A stretch of DNA of 64,000 bases from Bacteroides uniformis. Its GTDB lineage: Bacteria; Bacteroidota; Bacteroidia; Bacteroidales; Bacteroidaceae. Of the stretch, positions 15,931 through 25,380 are shown piece by piece; position 1 is the first letter of the stretch, and each line of letters begins with the position of its first letter. The DNA lies in contig NZ_CP102263.1 of assembly GCF_025147485.1 (NCBI RefSeq), forward strand, positions 1,439,501 through 1,503,500, given 5' to 3'. The notes below the pieces were generated by a model. It ran no database searches, was not told where the DNA came from, and worked only from the letters and a program-made list of their open reading frames with translations. Made by a program: the position numbers and the translations under genes.

Positions 15931-18576
15931 ATGAAAAAGATTCTTTTATTAATTATTTTCTGGGCTTGCATCGGTGTACTGCAAGCACAAGAACACTTTT
16001 CTGCTGCCAGTTTTTATCCGGTGCCCAATTCCGGCCGCGAGGTATTGGACTTTAATCCCGGATGGCGTTTTCATCGGGGGGATATTCCTTTAAAAGCTGA
16101 TCCTTTGCAACTGGATGACAGCAAGTGGGAGCTGGTAAACCTACCGCATACCGTACAGCTGGTTCCTTCCGAGGCGAGCGGTTCTCGCAATTATCAGGGG
16201 CCGGCCTGGTATTCCAAGCGTTTCACTGTCGATACTCGGTATCAAGGTAAGCGGTTGTCCCTCTATTTTGAGGCGGTTATGGGTAAAAGCAGCTTTTATA
16301 TCAATGGTTACAAGGTAAAGGAGCACTTCGGTGGTTTTCTCCCGGTGAGTATAGATTTGACTGCTGTTGGTGTGCGTCCAGGTGATGAGGTAACCGTTGC
16401 CGTATGTGCTGATAACAGTGATGACCCTTCTTTCCCGCCGGGGCGCAAACAGTATACGATGGATTTTTGTGTATTTGGTGGCATCTACCGTGATTGTTAT
16501 CTTATCTGTACCGGTGACGTGCATGTAAGCGATGCCAATGAGGCTGGCCAGGTGGCTGGGGGAGGCGTGTTTGTCAGCTATGAGGATGTGTCGGACCAAA
16601 AGGCTCGGGTGAATGTCAAGACTCATATCGTCAATGATAGAGAGAGTGGTTGCCGGGTGGTAGTGGAGTCAACCCTGCTGGATGCTGTTGGCAAGCAGGT
16701 GGCCAGTACAAGGAAAAGTCTCAGCTTGTCTGCCGGAAGTGATGGACACGTCATGCAGCAGCTCACTGTCAGAAATCCGTCTTTGTGGCATCCCGATACT
16801 CCGAATCTGTATCGGCTCCGCACCTCTGTCTATCTTAACGGCAAGCTGTGCGACGCTGTTGTTTCCCGTATCGGTATCCGAAGCATTGAGTTTCGCGGTG
16901 CCGACGGTCTCTATATCAACGGTAAGCCGTTCGGAGACAAGCTGATGGGGGTAAACCGCCATCAGGACTATGCTTATATCGGGAATGCCGTACCCAACAA
17001 CCTGCATTGGCTGGACGTGAAGAAAATGCGTGATGCTGGTTTCCGGATTATACGCTCGGCACACTATCCCCAAGACCCTGCATTTATGGATGCCTGCGAT
17101 GAACTGGGCATGTTCATTATTGTAGCCACTCCCGGCTGGCAGTACTGGAATCCGGAACCGGTGTTTGAAGAACGTATCCTTTCCGACATCCGTAATATGG
17201 TCCGTCGAGACCGTAATCATCCGTCTGTCCTTCTGTGGGAACCGGTACTTAATGAGACGGCTTTTCCGGAGTCTTTTGCACAGAATGCCTATCGGGCTAC
17301 TCATGAAGAGTATCCGGCTCCGGGTTGCTATGCTGCCATTGATGACAAGAGCAAAGGAGCAATGGGATATGATGTAGTTTATACAGCCCCCAAGAACGAG
17401 GCGTTTTACCGGAATGCAGGCAAATCCTGCTTTACCCGGGAGTATGGTGACTGTGTGGATGACTGGAATTCCCACAATTCTTACAGCCGTGTGGCACGTG
17501 AATGGGGTGAAGAGCCACAGATTCGCCAGGCCCAGCACTATGCCCGCAAGGATTATGGCGGCTCTCTTACGGTTGATCAGTTCTACAAATCTCCTCGGGG
17601 GCATATAGGAGGTGCCTTGTGGCATTCGTTTGACCACCAGCGTGGTTATCATCCTGACCCTTTCTGGGGAGGACTGATGGATATGTTCCGTCAGCCAAAG
17701 TATTCCTATTACATGATGATGAGCCAGCGTGATCCGCACCTGCACTTGGAGCAGGCTGATAGTGGGCCGATGGTGTATATAGCTAATGCCATGACTCCTT
17801 TTTCCCCCGAGGATATAGTGGTTTATACCAACTGTGATAGTGTACGTGTCATTGTGAACGAAAAAGACACCCTTGTGCAAGTGCCGTTGCTGGAGGAGAA
17901 GGGGATTCGTCATCCTCCCGTTGTTTTTAAGGGTGCTTATAGCTTTGTGGATGTCCGGGCACTTCATCGGGCCGGGAAACCGGAACAATGTAGTATTGTG
18001 GCTGAGGGATTCCTGGATGGCAAGATTGTTGCTAGGACCAAGAATATGCCTTCCAAACGTAATGAACAGCTTGTACTGACTGTTGATTCTGGACTGCCCC
18101 TGCGTGCCAATGGTTCGGATATGGTCACGGTGATTGCTTCCATTACCGATAAGGATGGCTATGTAAAGCGCCTTTCTCAAGAAACCGTTATTTTTGAGGT
18201 GGAAGGAGAAGGAGAGTTGGTCGGTGGAAGAGAGGTAGAAGCCAATCCCCGTGTCAGTCGTTGGGGGACTGCACCTGCACTGATCCGTACAACAACGAAA
18301 GCAGGTACTATCAAAATAAAAGCACGTCTTTTGCATCCAGGTATACAGTTCCATCCCCAGGCAGTGATTGAAATAGCTACTTTGCCTGCGGAACGTGTAG
18401 CCTTGTATAGAGAGCTTCCGGTTCCGCAAAAGACGGAAATCTTTGGAAAAACTGAAGTCGGAGAGATTGACTTCAATGAAATAGAGCGCCTTGCCAGGGA
18501 AGAGCAGGAACGTATCAATGAAATGAAGCAGGTGGAACAGCAGCAACGCCACTTTGAAAGTACGGAAAAGAAATAG
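15931..18576 (+). CDS. Glycoside hydrolase family 2 enzyme (beta-glucuronidase/galactosidase type)
   Basis: The 881-residue exported protein has a signal peptide (1-19), an N-terminal jelly roll (about 35-195), an Ig-like domain (about 210-318), a TIM barrel (about 320-600), and C-terminal beta domains ending in a charged helix (residues about 850-881). The acid/base is Glu442 in NHPSVLLWEPVLNE; the usual WSLGNE reads WEPVLNE. The nucleophile is probably Glu504 in CFTREYGD. RSAHYP near 375-380 is the barrel His motif. GH2 enzymes remove beta-linked glucuronic acid, galactose or similar sugars. Here, 8 nt after a lyase gene, it probably trims glycosaminoglycan or proteoglycan linker sugars (inference). 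The B. thetaiotaomicron chondroitin locus lacks a GH2 as far as I recall. Confidence 0.88.
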   Translation: MKKILLLIIFWACIGVLQAQEHFSAASFYPVPNSGREVLDFNPGWRFHRGDIPLKADPLQLDDSKWELVNLPHTVQLVPSEASGSRNYQGPAWYSKRFTVDTRYQGKRLSLYFEAVMGKSSFYINGYKVKEHFGGFLPVSIDLTAVGVRPGDEVTVAVCADNSDDPSFPPGRKQYTMDFCVFGGIYRDCYLICTGDVHVSDANEAGQVAGGGVFVSYEDVSDQKARVNVKTHIVNDRESGCRVVVESTLLDAVGKQVASTRKSLSLSAGSDGHVMQQLTVRNPSLWHPDTPNLYRLRTSVYLNGKLCDAVVSRIGIRSIEFRGADGLYINGKPFGDKLMGVNRHQDYAYIGNAVPNNLHWLDVKKMRDAGFRIIRSAHYPQDPAFMDACDELGMFIIVATPGWQYWNPEPVFEERILSDIRNMVRRDRNHPSVLLWEPVLNETAFPESFAQNAYRATHEEYPAPGCYAAIDDKSKGAMGYDVVYTAPKNEAFYRNAGKSCFTREYGDCVDDWNSHNSYSRVAREWGEEPQIRQAQHYARKDYGGSLTVDQFYKSPRGHIGGALWHSFDHQRGYHPDPFWGGLMDMFRQPKYSYYMMMSQRDPHLHLEQADSGPMVYIANAMTPFSPEDIVVYTNCDSVRVIVNEKDTLVQVPLLEEKGIRHPPVVFKGAYSFVDVRALHRAGKPEQCSIVAEGFLDGKIVARTKNMPSKRNEQLVLTVDSGLPLRANGSDMVTVIASITDKDGYVKRLSQETVIFEVEGEGELVGGREVEANPRVSRWGTAPALIRTTTKAGTIKIKARLLHPGIQFHPQAVIEIATLPAERVALYRELPVPQKTEIFGKTEVGEIDFNEIERLAREEQERINEMKQVEQQQRHFESTEKK

Positions 18577-18981
18577 CATTTACTGGTATTTTTGTTTCTA
18601 CACAAAAAAATAAAAACATCTGTCACGCTATCACGCAAAGGAGTATATATGTGATTATAAATTTATTAGGGTGTGATAGGTGTTTTTTCATACCTATCTA
18701 TCACGCTCTAATGAGAGTATTGGAAATAGAGTGATATCGTTGTTTTATCTATTAGGGATAGTCTTATATTGTTAGTTTTCAGCATGAAGCTTTTAGTTTC
18801 CAGCTGGATGTCTTTTCCCTGATTTAGTTGGATGTTGTTTGGGTAGTATTACATTGTATTGATAAATAAAAGGGAGGAACCTCACGGCCCCTCCCTTTCG
18901 TACATATCAAATTGATTAAGGTCTATTTGATTTCTTGATAAATAAGGTTAGAAGTTTTGTGTTATTACGTTTTTATCAGTA
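18577..18981. other. Non-coding gap of 405 nt between convergent GH2 and susD genes
   Basis: I see no gene here. Part of it (18621-18740) repeats TATCAC/GTGATA words on both strands: TATCAC at 18629 and 18699, GTGATT at 18651, GTGATA at 18673 and 18731. The first steps are 22 nt, then the spacing drifts, so this may be a degraded relative of the 22-23-nt arrays elsewhere in the window. The pair GATAGG / CCTATC around 18676-18698 with a T-run in the loop could terminate the GH2 transcript. The rest (about 18760-18860) is AT-rich with loosely repeated TTAGTTT and TGGATG words. Confidence 0.6.
18869..18898 (-). terminator. Intrinsic terminator after susD
   Basis: AAAGGGAGG (18869-18877) pairs with CCTCCCTTT (18890-18898). 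Read on the minus strand the stem is followed by TATTTATC, a T-rich tail, about 84 nt past the susD stop. Confidence 0.75.
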
Positions 18982-20472
18982 TTAGTAGCCTGCATTATTA
19001 GTCCACTGTGTCAGACGGATTTGCTGATAAGGTATGGGGAAGTAATAATGGTTGTTGCTTTGGAAAAGCGAACCATTCCAAGTCTCGGCTCTAACTTCAC
19101 TTACCTTTTCCAGACGAACAAGTTCGAACCAACGTTTCATTTCTGCAAAGAATTCCCAACCGCGTTCGTTGAATACAGCTGTTGTGAAAGCTGTAGGATC
19201 AGTAGTTGTGGTCAGCTGGTCTTGTGCATAACCGGCACGTTTCTGTACTTTCTGAATGGCATCCAAAGCTTGTGCGTTTACACTGTTTGTGGCACGGGTG
19301 GAAGCTTCTGCGTACATCAGCAGGACATCGGCGTAACGGTAGATACAAGTGATACCATTAGCTTGGGCACTCTTACCGGGTGCGCCGTTGTCATAGTCAT
19401 AATACTTGGAAATGGCGGGAAGCTTATCGGCACTTTCTTTATAAGTGACATGACCGTTTTTAGTTTCCCATTCTGTCATATAATTCCACTCTTTACGTGC
19501 ATCATCCGGATAATTTAGAAAGAAGCTTTCGTTTGCATAGTAGTCAGACCAACCGGCATTGGGGGCAAAATCGCTGGGGTAGTAAGACTTTCCATAGTTA
19601 CTTGCCGTCTTCATCTTCGCATTATGGTGGATGGCAAACATTACTTCATTGGGTTGTGCTTTATTGGCTTCTTTCCACAATTCTGCATATTCTTCGGTCA
19701 GGTACAAACCAGAGTTGTCTATGATGTCTTTAGCTGCAGCCGCTGCCAGTGAGTAATACTCTTGTCCTCTTTTCAAAGGCCAACCGGCCATTGTCATGTA
19801 AGCGTCTGCCAGACAAGCTTCGGCTGCCCATTTGGAAGGAGTAGAGCTGAAGCCGCTGCGACTTTTTGCCGGTAATATTTCTACTGCTTTTTTCAAGCTA
19901 GGAATAATCGCTTGATCATAGATTTCTGCAACAGCAGTTCTCGGCATGTACGTTGAAGCGTCTGTTTCTGCTAGAATTAGGGGTACATCACCATACATGC
20001 GTACCAAATAAAAATAAGAAAGTCCACGGAGGAAGTAAGCTTCTCCTAATACTTCTTCAAACTTCTTGGCTTGGTCTGCATTTTCCGGTAATACCGTCTT
20101 ATTAATAAGTGTATTGGAGTGGTTGATAACGGCAAAAAATAGTGACCAAGTAGTATCGAAATCTGCAGTGTTGGCTGTGATATTGGGAGATAGTCTATAG
20201 TAATTGGCCAATTCATTATTTGCTTTTGCCGCACGATAAGTAATATCATCTGCACATACATTTATGCGTTGTAAACGGCAGTTAAAACCATAGTTCCCAT
20301 TCCATAAATCGTTATAAAGTCCTGTTGCAGCTTGTTGAAGACCTGTTAGGTCCATGCTGGCAATGTAATCTTCATCAGTAATGAAAGACTGTGGCTCTTG
20401 GGTCAGGTCTACACAAGAAGTTGTCAGGAACATACTGCAGGCTATTGTTGCTATATATGCTAATTTTTTCAT
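18982..20472 (-). CDS. SusD-like glycan-binding outer-membrane lipoprotein
   Basis: The 496-residue protein has a lipoprotein signal (MKKLAYIATIACSMFLTTSC, lipid on Cys20) and the typical SusD course: an N-terminal TQEPQSFITDEDY segment, TPR-like helices, an RGLSYFYLVRMYGDVPLI block near residue 140, and a C-terminal helix ending FPIPYQQIRLTQWTNNAGY. SusD proteins cap their SusC partner on the cell surface and help capture oligosaccharides. The start at 20472 is chosen because it gives the signal peptide; an upstream in-frame start would overlap susC. It follows susC by 26 nt in one operon. No separate surface glycan-binding protein is encoded after it, unlike many such loci. Confidence 0.95.
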   Translation of the reverse strand: MKKLAYIATIACSMFLTTSCVDLTQEPQSFITDEDYIASMDLTGLQQAATGLYNDLWNGNYGFNCRLQRINVCADDITYRAAKANNELANYYRLSPNITANTADFDTTWSLFFAVINHSNTLINKTVLPENADQAKKFEEVLGEAYFLRGLSYFYLVRMYGDVPLILAETDASTYMPRTAVAEIYDQAIIPSLKKAVEILPAKSRSGFSSTPSKWAAEACLADAYMTMAGWPLKRGQEYYSLAAAAAKDIIDNSGLYLTEEYAELWKEANKAQPNEVMFAIHHNAKMKTASNYGKSYYPSDFAPNAGWSDYYANESFFLNYPDDARKEWNYMTEWETKNGHVTYKESADKLPAISKYYDYDNGAPGKSAQANGITCIYRYADVLLMYAEASTRATNSVNAQALDAIQKVQKRAGYAQDQLTTTTDPTAFTTAVFNERGWEFFAEMKRWFELVRLEKVSEVRAETWNGSLFQSNNHYYFPIPYQQIRLTQWTNNAGY

Positions 20473-20498
20473 ATTATTCTTGTTTAAAAGGTAAATCA

Positions 20499-23400
20499 TT
20501 AGAATGCAAAATTTAAACCAATCAGATAATTACGGCTGTTAGGATATGAGCCCCAATCAACACCTTGTATCAGTGGGCTTCCCATTGTTGCTTCAGGATC
20601 CAGACCGGAATAGTTGGTGATATGGAACGGATTCTGGATGGAAACATAAAGTCGGAGATTGCTGATACCAAGTGATTTGCAGGCTAATTCGGGCAAAGTG
20701 TAACCCAAGGTGATACTTTTCATCTTGATAAAGCTTCCATTTTCTACAAAACGACTGCTGAATACTTTGTTTTCTGTGCCTCCTTGTACGAAACCCGGTA
20801 CATCTGTATTTGTATTGGTTGGCGTCCAACGGTTCAAGAAGTCACGCATTGGAGTTACTGCAGCCATGTTCTGACCGGAAACTGTATTGAATCCCATTTG
20901 ATGAGTTGCATTGTATATATCAAAGCCATGGAAACCTACCATAAAGAATGAGAAATCAAAATTCTTGTAATTGAAGCTATTGTTCCAACCCCAGTTAAAT
21001 GTCGGTTGACCACAGCCGATGATACCTTGGTCTGCATCATTCAGTACTCCGTCTTTATTGGTATCTACATATTTAGAGTTACCAGCTACGACTTTATAGA
21101 CTTCACCGTTTGTTTTGCCATTTGTTTGACCGTTGGCGTCTACGAATGGAGCGTTCACTTCATCTTCCTGCCAGATACCTCCGAAAGTATATCCCCAGAA
21201 TGTACCTAATTTTTCACCTTCAATCATCTGGAATAATTGATTTTGGAAACTTCCGGCTTGCTGTTGGCGATGGTTAGCTGTAGGTATGCTGTTGAAAGTT
21301 CCTTTATTATGCGATAAAGTAACGTCGGTATGCCAGCTGAAGCCTTTACCGGTAAATGGGTCTGCACTGATTGTGAACTCTATACCAGTATTCTTGATTT
21401 CGCCAGAGTTCATCAACAATGAGGGAAATCCCATGTGTGTTGGTTGTGCCAGATCCAACAAAATATCTTTGGATAATTTGCTATACCAATCGGCAGTCAA
21501 GCGTATGCGACCGTTGAGTATACCAAAATCAACACCTGCATTGAACTGGTCGTTACGTTCCCATTTTAGGTAAGGAGCAGCAGGGCGGTCTACTTTATAA
21601 GAGGTGGAGCCATCACTATTTCTTATTGGAGTACGTTTGGAATAGGGGCGGTAAGCTTCTACAGCTTGGTTACCTACAGAACCATAACCGAGGCGAAGTT
21701 TCAATTGGTCGATAAAGCTGTTGTCTTTCAAAAAACTTTCTTGTTTCAAGTCCCAAGCCAAAGCTGCAGATGGGAAATAGCTCCATTTATCAACAAGACG
21801 TGAAGAACCATCTGCGCGAATAGATGCAGTAACCATGTAACGGTTCATAAATACGTAGTTTACACGTAACATACCTGACATTAATGTATTGATAACACGG
21901 TCGGAGCTATTGGTAGCAAGCTCTGCATTTGACCATGCCAAGTTGTTTATACCGATCCTATCAATATAATCCAAACCATAAGCAGTACCGGTATGATTGA
22001 AATTATTATCATAAGACTGTTCGAAAACAGCAGTTGCGTTGACACGATGATTAGCATTAAATTCTTTTACATAACTTAATGTGTTGGTGTTTAACCAGGA
22101 AGTGTTCCAGTAACTACGTGCTTGACCTTGCGATAAATTGCTATTCTTGAAAGCATAGTAACTTTTGTCATTTTGTACGGAAGTGTTTAGTCTATTGTCA
22201 AGCAGAACTCCCAGTTGTGAGCGGAAGCTCAAACCGTCCATGATGTCAAACTGGACATAACCTTGTATACGATTATTTATTGTCTTGTTGGCATTGTCTG
22301 CTTCCCAAATATGCCCCATTGGATTGTAAGTTGAACTACCCTCAAAAAATGAATTATTGTAGTTTCCATCTTCATCTTGCGGTTCAATAGTACTGGGAAA
22401 GTACATTGCTTGTTGGATTAAACCATCATATTCATTGACACGTGGAGTACTTGTTTCTCTGTAGTGACCATAGATGTTCATACCAGCTTTCAGCCACTTC
22501 TTGATTTTGGTATCTACTTTCAAACGCCAGCTGTAGATTTGGCTACTTGACTCCTTGATGATACCTTCATCGTTTTGATAGCGGAGAGATGCCAGGAAAG
22601 TAGTCTTTTCGCCACCACCTGCAATAGACATTTCATAGTTCTGTGTAACGGCAGGGCTGCGGAAGATTTCTCTTGAGTAATCATAACCTGCTTTGCCAGA
22701 CTTGAAGGCTGCTAATTGCTCTGCACTATAATAGTGATTGTCGCCGTATCCAAAATATTCCTTACCATAGTCATTAACCAGGTTGGCATATTCATAGGTA
22801 GAAAGATTATCAGCATACTTGGCTACAGTCTTGATGTTGGCAAATGCATTAAAAGATACGGTCAATTTGTCTTGGGATGGGTTTTTGGTAGTAACCAAGA
22901 TTACACCGTTTGCACCGCGAGAACCGTAAACAGCTGTTGCAGATGCGTCTTTCAATACTTCGATAGATTGAATATCGGAAGGATTCAACGACTGAAGGGA
23001 ACCACCGATGAAACCGTCGATAACAACCAAAGGACCGGTTTCTGCTGTGATAGAGTTGATACCACGTACACGGATGGTATTGTCTTCAGTAGGATTACCG
23101 GAACCAGAGAGAACTGATACACCGGCCATACGTCCCTGCAATGCATCGGATACATTACCGGTCGGGGTATTCTTCAATGCATCTGCTGCTTTTACAGAAG
23201 CAACTGCACCGGTCAGGTCACTCTTACGTTGAACGCCGTAACCCACTACGACAACTTCCTGCAGCAATTGGCTGTCTTCTGCCAGTTTTACGTCGATTTT
23301 GGTCTTTCCGCCTACGGCAATCTTTTGTGTCTGATATCCGATATAGGAGAATACGAGAGTTGCGTTTGCCGGAACATTGGGAAGGGTGTAGTTTCCGTCA

Positions 23401-23579
23401 ATGTCTGTGATACATCCGTTACTTGTTCCTTCCACCTGGATAGAAGCACCAATCACCGGACCTAAGTTGTCAGTCACTGTACCTGTTACTGTGAGATTCT
23501 GTGCATTGGCCTGCGTGGCAAATAGGACAGAAAGCAACATAATACCTAATGCTTTAAAGAAGCTGGATTTCTGTTTCAT
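20499..23579 (-). CDS. SusC-like TonB-dependent outer-membrane transporter
   Basis: The 1026-residue protein imports oligosaccharides across the outer membrane with energy from TonB. It has a signal peptide (1-26, ending TQANAQ), a carboxypeptidase-like regulatory domain (about 29-110), the TonB box and plug starting at EVVVVGYGVQRKSDLTGAV near residues 113-131, and a barrel ending in RNYLIGLNFAF. The SusC start-of-plug block VIDGFIGGSLQSLNPSDIQ and the IEVLKDASATAVYGSRGANG segment are canonical. It is paired with SusD. A promoter box and a striking palindrome lie upstream, separating it from the sulfatase gene; the sensor gene and context predict glycosaminoglycan oligosaccharides as cargo. 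Confidence 0.97.
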   Translation of the reverse strand: MKQKSSFFKALGIMLLSVLFATQANAQNLTVTGTVTDNLGPVIGASIQVEGTSNGCITDIDGNYTLPNVPANATLVFSYIGYQTQKIAVGGKTKIDVKLAEDSQLLQEVVVVGYGVQRKSDLTGAVASVKAADALKNTPTGNVSDALQGRMAGVSVLSGSGNPTEDNTIRVRGINSITAETGPLVVIDGFIGGSLQSLNPSDIQSIEVLKDASATAVYGSRGANGVILVTTKNPSQDKLTVSFNAFANIKTVAKYADNLSTYEYANLVNDYGKEYFGYGDNHYYSAEQLAAFKSGKAGYDYSREIFRSPAVTQNYEMSIAGGGEKTTFLASLRYQNDEGIIKESSSQIYSWRLKVDTKIKKWLKAGMNIYGHYRETSTPRVNEYDGLIQQAMYFPSTIEPQDEDGNYNNSFFEGSSTYNPMGHIWEADNANKTINNRIQGYVQFDIMDGLSFRSQLGVLLDNRLNTSVQNDKSYYAFKNSNLSQGQARSYWNTSWLNTNTLSYVKEFNANHRVNATAVFEQSYDNNFNHTGTAYGLDYIDRIGINNLAWSNAELATNSSDRVINTLMSGMLRVNYVFMNRYMVTASIRADGSSRLVDKWSYFPSAALAWDLKQESFLKDNSFIDQLKLRLGYGSVGNQAVEAYRPYSKRTPIRNSDGSTSYKVDRPAAPYLKWERNDQFNAGVDFGILNGRIRLTADWYSKLSKDILLDLAQPTHMGFPSLLMNSGEIKNTGIEFTISADPFTGKGFSWHTDVTLSHNKGTFNSIPTANHRQQQAGSFQNQLFQMIEGEKLGTFWGYTFGGIWQEDEVNAPFVDANGQTNGKTNGEVYKVVAGNSKYVDTNKDGVLNDADQGIIGCGQPTFNWGWNNSFNYKNFDFSFFMVGFHGFDIYNATHQMGFNTVSGQNMAAVTPMRDFLNRWTPTNTNTDVPGFVQGGTENKVFSSRFVENGSFIKMKSITLGYTLPELACKSLGISNLRLYVSIQNPFHITNYSGLDPEATMGSPLIQGVDWGSYPNSRNYLIGLNFAF

Positions 23580-23653
23580 AAATATTAATTTAATTAGTTA
23601 TTAATAAAGGTTGTTTCTTTGTTTTGTACTCACTTCAGAGTTGAATCACATCG

Positions 23654-23661
23654 CAAATGTA
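23654..23661 (-). promoter_or_regulatory. Promoter -7 box for susC-susD
   Basis: On the minus strand TACATTTG matches TAnnTTTG. It ends 74 nt before the susC ATG, a longer leader than at other genes here. The palindrome at 23691-23734 begins 29 nt upstream of it. Confidence 0.6.
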
Positions 23662-23690
23662 GGGGATGGAATATACAAATGCATTAGTTA

Positions 23691-23734
23691 ATAGTTCGCA
23701 AAAAGTACGAATTCGTACAAAACTTGCGAACTAT
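23691..23734. promoter_or_regulatory. Nested palindrome upstream of susC, candidate binding site of the hybrid sensor
   Basis: Outer perfect 11-bp arms ATAGTTCGCAA (23691-23701) and TTGCGAACTAT (23724-23734) enclose a perfect 14-bp palindrome GTACGAATTCGTAC (23705-23718). The element lies just upstream of the expected -33 region of the susC promoter, where an AraC-type activator would bind. Further TTGTAC words occur at 23742 and 23624. Confidence 0.65.
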
Positions 23735-23749
23735 ACCACTCTTGTACTT

Positions 23750-25309
23750 TTATTCCCTTTCACTTTGGTTCTTTGCTTCCTTCACCTCTTCCAGTAGGGC
23801 AGAGAGCGTTTTTACCTTGTCCGGATGGGCTTCTGCCACATTGTCTTTTTCGGACGGATCAATGGAAAGATTGTACAGTTGGGGCTGCGGGGCGTTGCCC
23901 ATTTCTATTTTCGTCCAATACTCCAGTGCCGGCTTGTCGCTGGGCTCTATGTATTTCCAGTCTCCTTGGATAATGGAGAGTGTATTGTCCAGATTCTGTT
24001 GTACAATATAGTCACATCCGGCAGTGTCGGTTCCCAGAAAGTTGTTGAGCTGGTCGCGGCTGTCGGGAGCGATGCCTGCTTCCAGCGGATGGTCCAGCAG
24101 GGCGGCGAGTGAAGCGTATACATCAATCATGGAGAAGGGGGCTTGTTGTTTGCCGGGCTTGATGCCATTGGGCCAGCGTACAATGAAGGGAATGCGGGTA
24201 CCGGCATCGAAAGCGCTGTACTTCCCGCCGCGGTAGTGCTTCATGGGAGTATGGCCGTTCAGCAGTTCGCGTGCCTGGTCCTGATAGCCGTCGTCTATGA
24301 CGGGACCGTTGTCACTGCAGAATACAAAAATGGTGTTGTCGGCAATGCCGAGGCTGTCCAAAGTGTGCATGATTTCACCCACGGTCCAGTCCAGCTGGAG
24401 GATGACGTCGCCACGTACGCCCAAACCACTCTTGCCGGCGAAACGCGGATGTGGCACGCGGGGAACATGTACATCTTGCGTACCCATATAAAGGAAGAAA
24501 GGTTCGTCTTTATGGGCTGTGATGAAGTTCTTAGCTTTGTCTGTAATCACGTCGGCAATGTCTTCGTCTGTCCAAAGGGCGGATTTGCCGCCGGTCATCC
24601 AGCCGATGCGGGGGATGCCGTTGATGATGGTGTTATTGTGCCCCTGGCTGGGTTTCATCTTGACGAGTTCGGGGTTTTCGAGACCGGTGGGCCAGTCACC
24701 GACCTTGTGGTCGTAGCTCACAGTGATAGGGTCGTTGGGGTCGAGACCCACTACATGTCCGTTCTCTACAAAGACGCAGGGAACGCGGTCGACGGTAGCG
24801 GGGATGATGTATTCATAGTCAAAGCCGATGTCTTGGGTGTTCGGTTTGATGGAGTGGTTGAAGTCTGTACCGCCTTTAGGACCCAGGCCGAGGTGCCACT
24901 TGCCCACTGCTGCAGTGGCGTAGCCTTCTTCCTTGAACATATCGGCCATAGTGACGCAGGCGGTATCGATGATGAGTTCGGAATTGCCCGGAGCAATGCC
25001 GGTATTCTTCTGTCGCCAGGGATACATGCCTGTCAGCAGGCCGAAGCGGGAAGGGGTGCTGGTGGAAGAAGTGGCATAAGCGTTGGTAAACTGCATGCCT
25101 TGTCCGGCAAGGCGGTCAATGTTGGGAGTGCTTACTTTGGTGGCACCGTAACAGCTCAGGTCGCCGATACCCAGGTCATCAGCAATCAGATATACTACAT
25201 TGGGCTTCTGCGGCGAGTGCTCCGAAGTCTTGTCTTTAGGTTGGCTTCCGCATCCCGCTATCAGGGCTGCACCGGGAATCAGAGACCACAAGGGGGAAAA
25301 ATGCTTCAT
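23750..25309 (-). CDS. Serine-type arylsulfatase of the S1 family, candidate GalNAc-6-O-sulfatase
   Basis: The 519-residue protein has a lipoprotein signal (LIPGAALIAGC, Cys20), metal-binding Asp44-Asp45 (LIADDLGIGD) and the sulfatase motif S84-T-P-S-R88 followed by FGLLTG. Ser84 would be converted to formylglycine by an anaerobic sulfatase-maturating enzyme, not encoded in this window. VGKWHLG and FVFCSDNGPV are further family marks. It lies between the hybrid sensor and susC, the same position as BT3333 of B. thetaiotaomicron, reported as an N-acetylgalactosamine-6-O-sulfatase (recalled, so specificity is inference). It has its own promoter box and a cluster of GTACAA words upstream. Confidence 0.92.
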   Translation of the reverse strand: MKHFSPLWSLIPGAALIAGCGSQPKDKTSEHSPQKPNVVYLIADDLGIGDLSCYGATKVSTPNIDRLAGQGMQFTNAYATSSTSTPSRFGLLTGMYPWRQKNTGIAPGNSELIIDTACVTMADMFKEEGYATAAVGKWHLGLGPKGGTDFNHSIKPNTQDIGFDYEYIIPATVDRVPCVFVENGHVVGLDPNDPITVSYDHKVGDWPTGLENPELVKMKPSQGHNNTIINGIPRIGWMTGGKSALWTDEDIADVITDKAKNFITAHKDEPFFLYMGTQDVHVPRVPHPRFAGKSGLGVRGDVILQLDWTVGEIMHTLDSLGIADNTIFVFCSDNGPVIDDGYQDQARELLNGHTPMKHYRGGKYSAFDAGTRIPFIVRWPNGIKPGKQQAPFSMIDVYASLAALLDHPLEAGIAPDSRDQLNNFLGTDTAGCDYIVQQNLDNTLSIIQGDWKYIEPSDKPALEYWTKIEMGNAPQPQLYNLSIDPSEKDNVAEAHPDKVKTLSALLEEVKEAKNQSERE

Positions 25310-25341
25310 AGTTCTTTGACTTTAGATTGTAATTCTGAGGT

Positions 25342-25349
25342 CAAAGGTA
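25342..25349 (-). promoter_or_regulatory. Promoter -7 box for the sulfatase gene
   Basis: On the minus strand TACCTTTG matches TAnnTTTG and ends 32 nt before the ATG at 25309. Confidence 0.6.
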
Positions 25350-25380
25350 AGAGGTTTTATGGAATCGGGTGTATAAGGAA

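Noticed and set aside
16669..18579. A 636-codon minus-strand open frame opposite the GH2 gene
   Set aside because: Antisense to a gene with intact GH2 catalytic motifs; composition and lack of motifs mark it as a shadow.
23750..25309. Inactive sulfatase because the usual Cys of C-x-P-x-R is absent
   Set aside because: Ser at this position (S-T-P-S-R) is the standard serine-type precursor in Bacteroides, matured by the anaerobic enzyme. The same holds for S-S-P-H-R in the second sulfatase.
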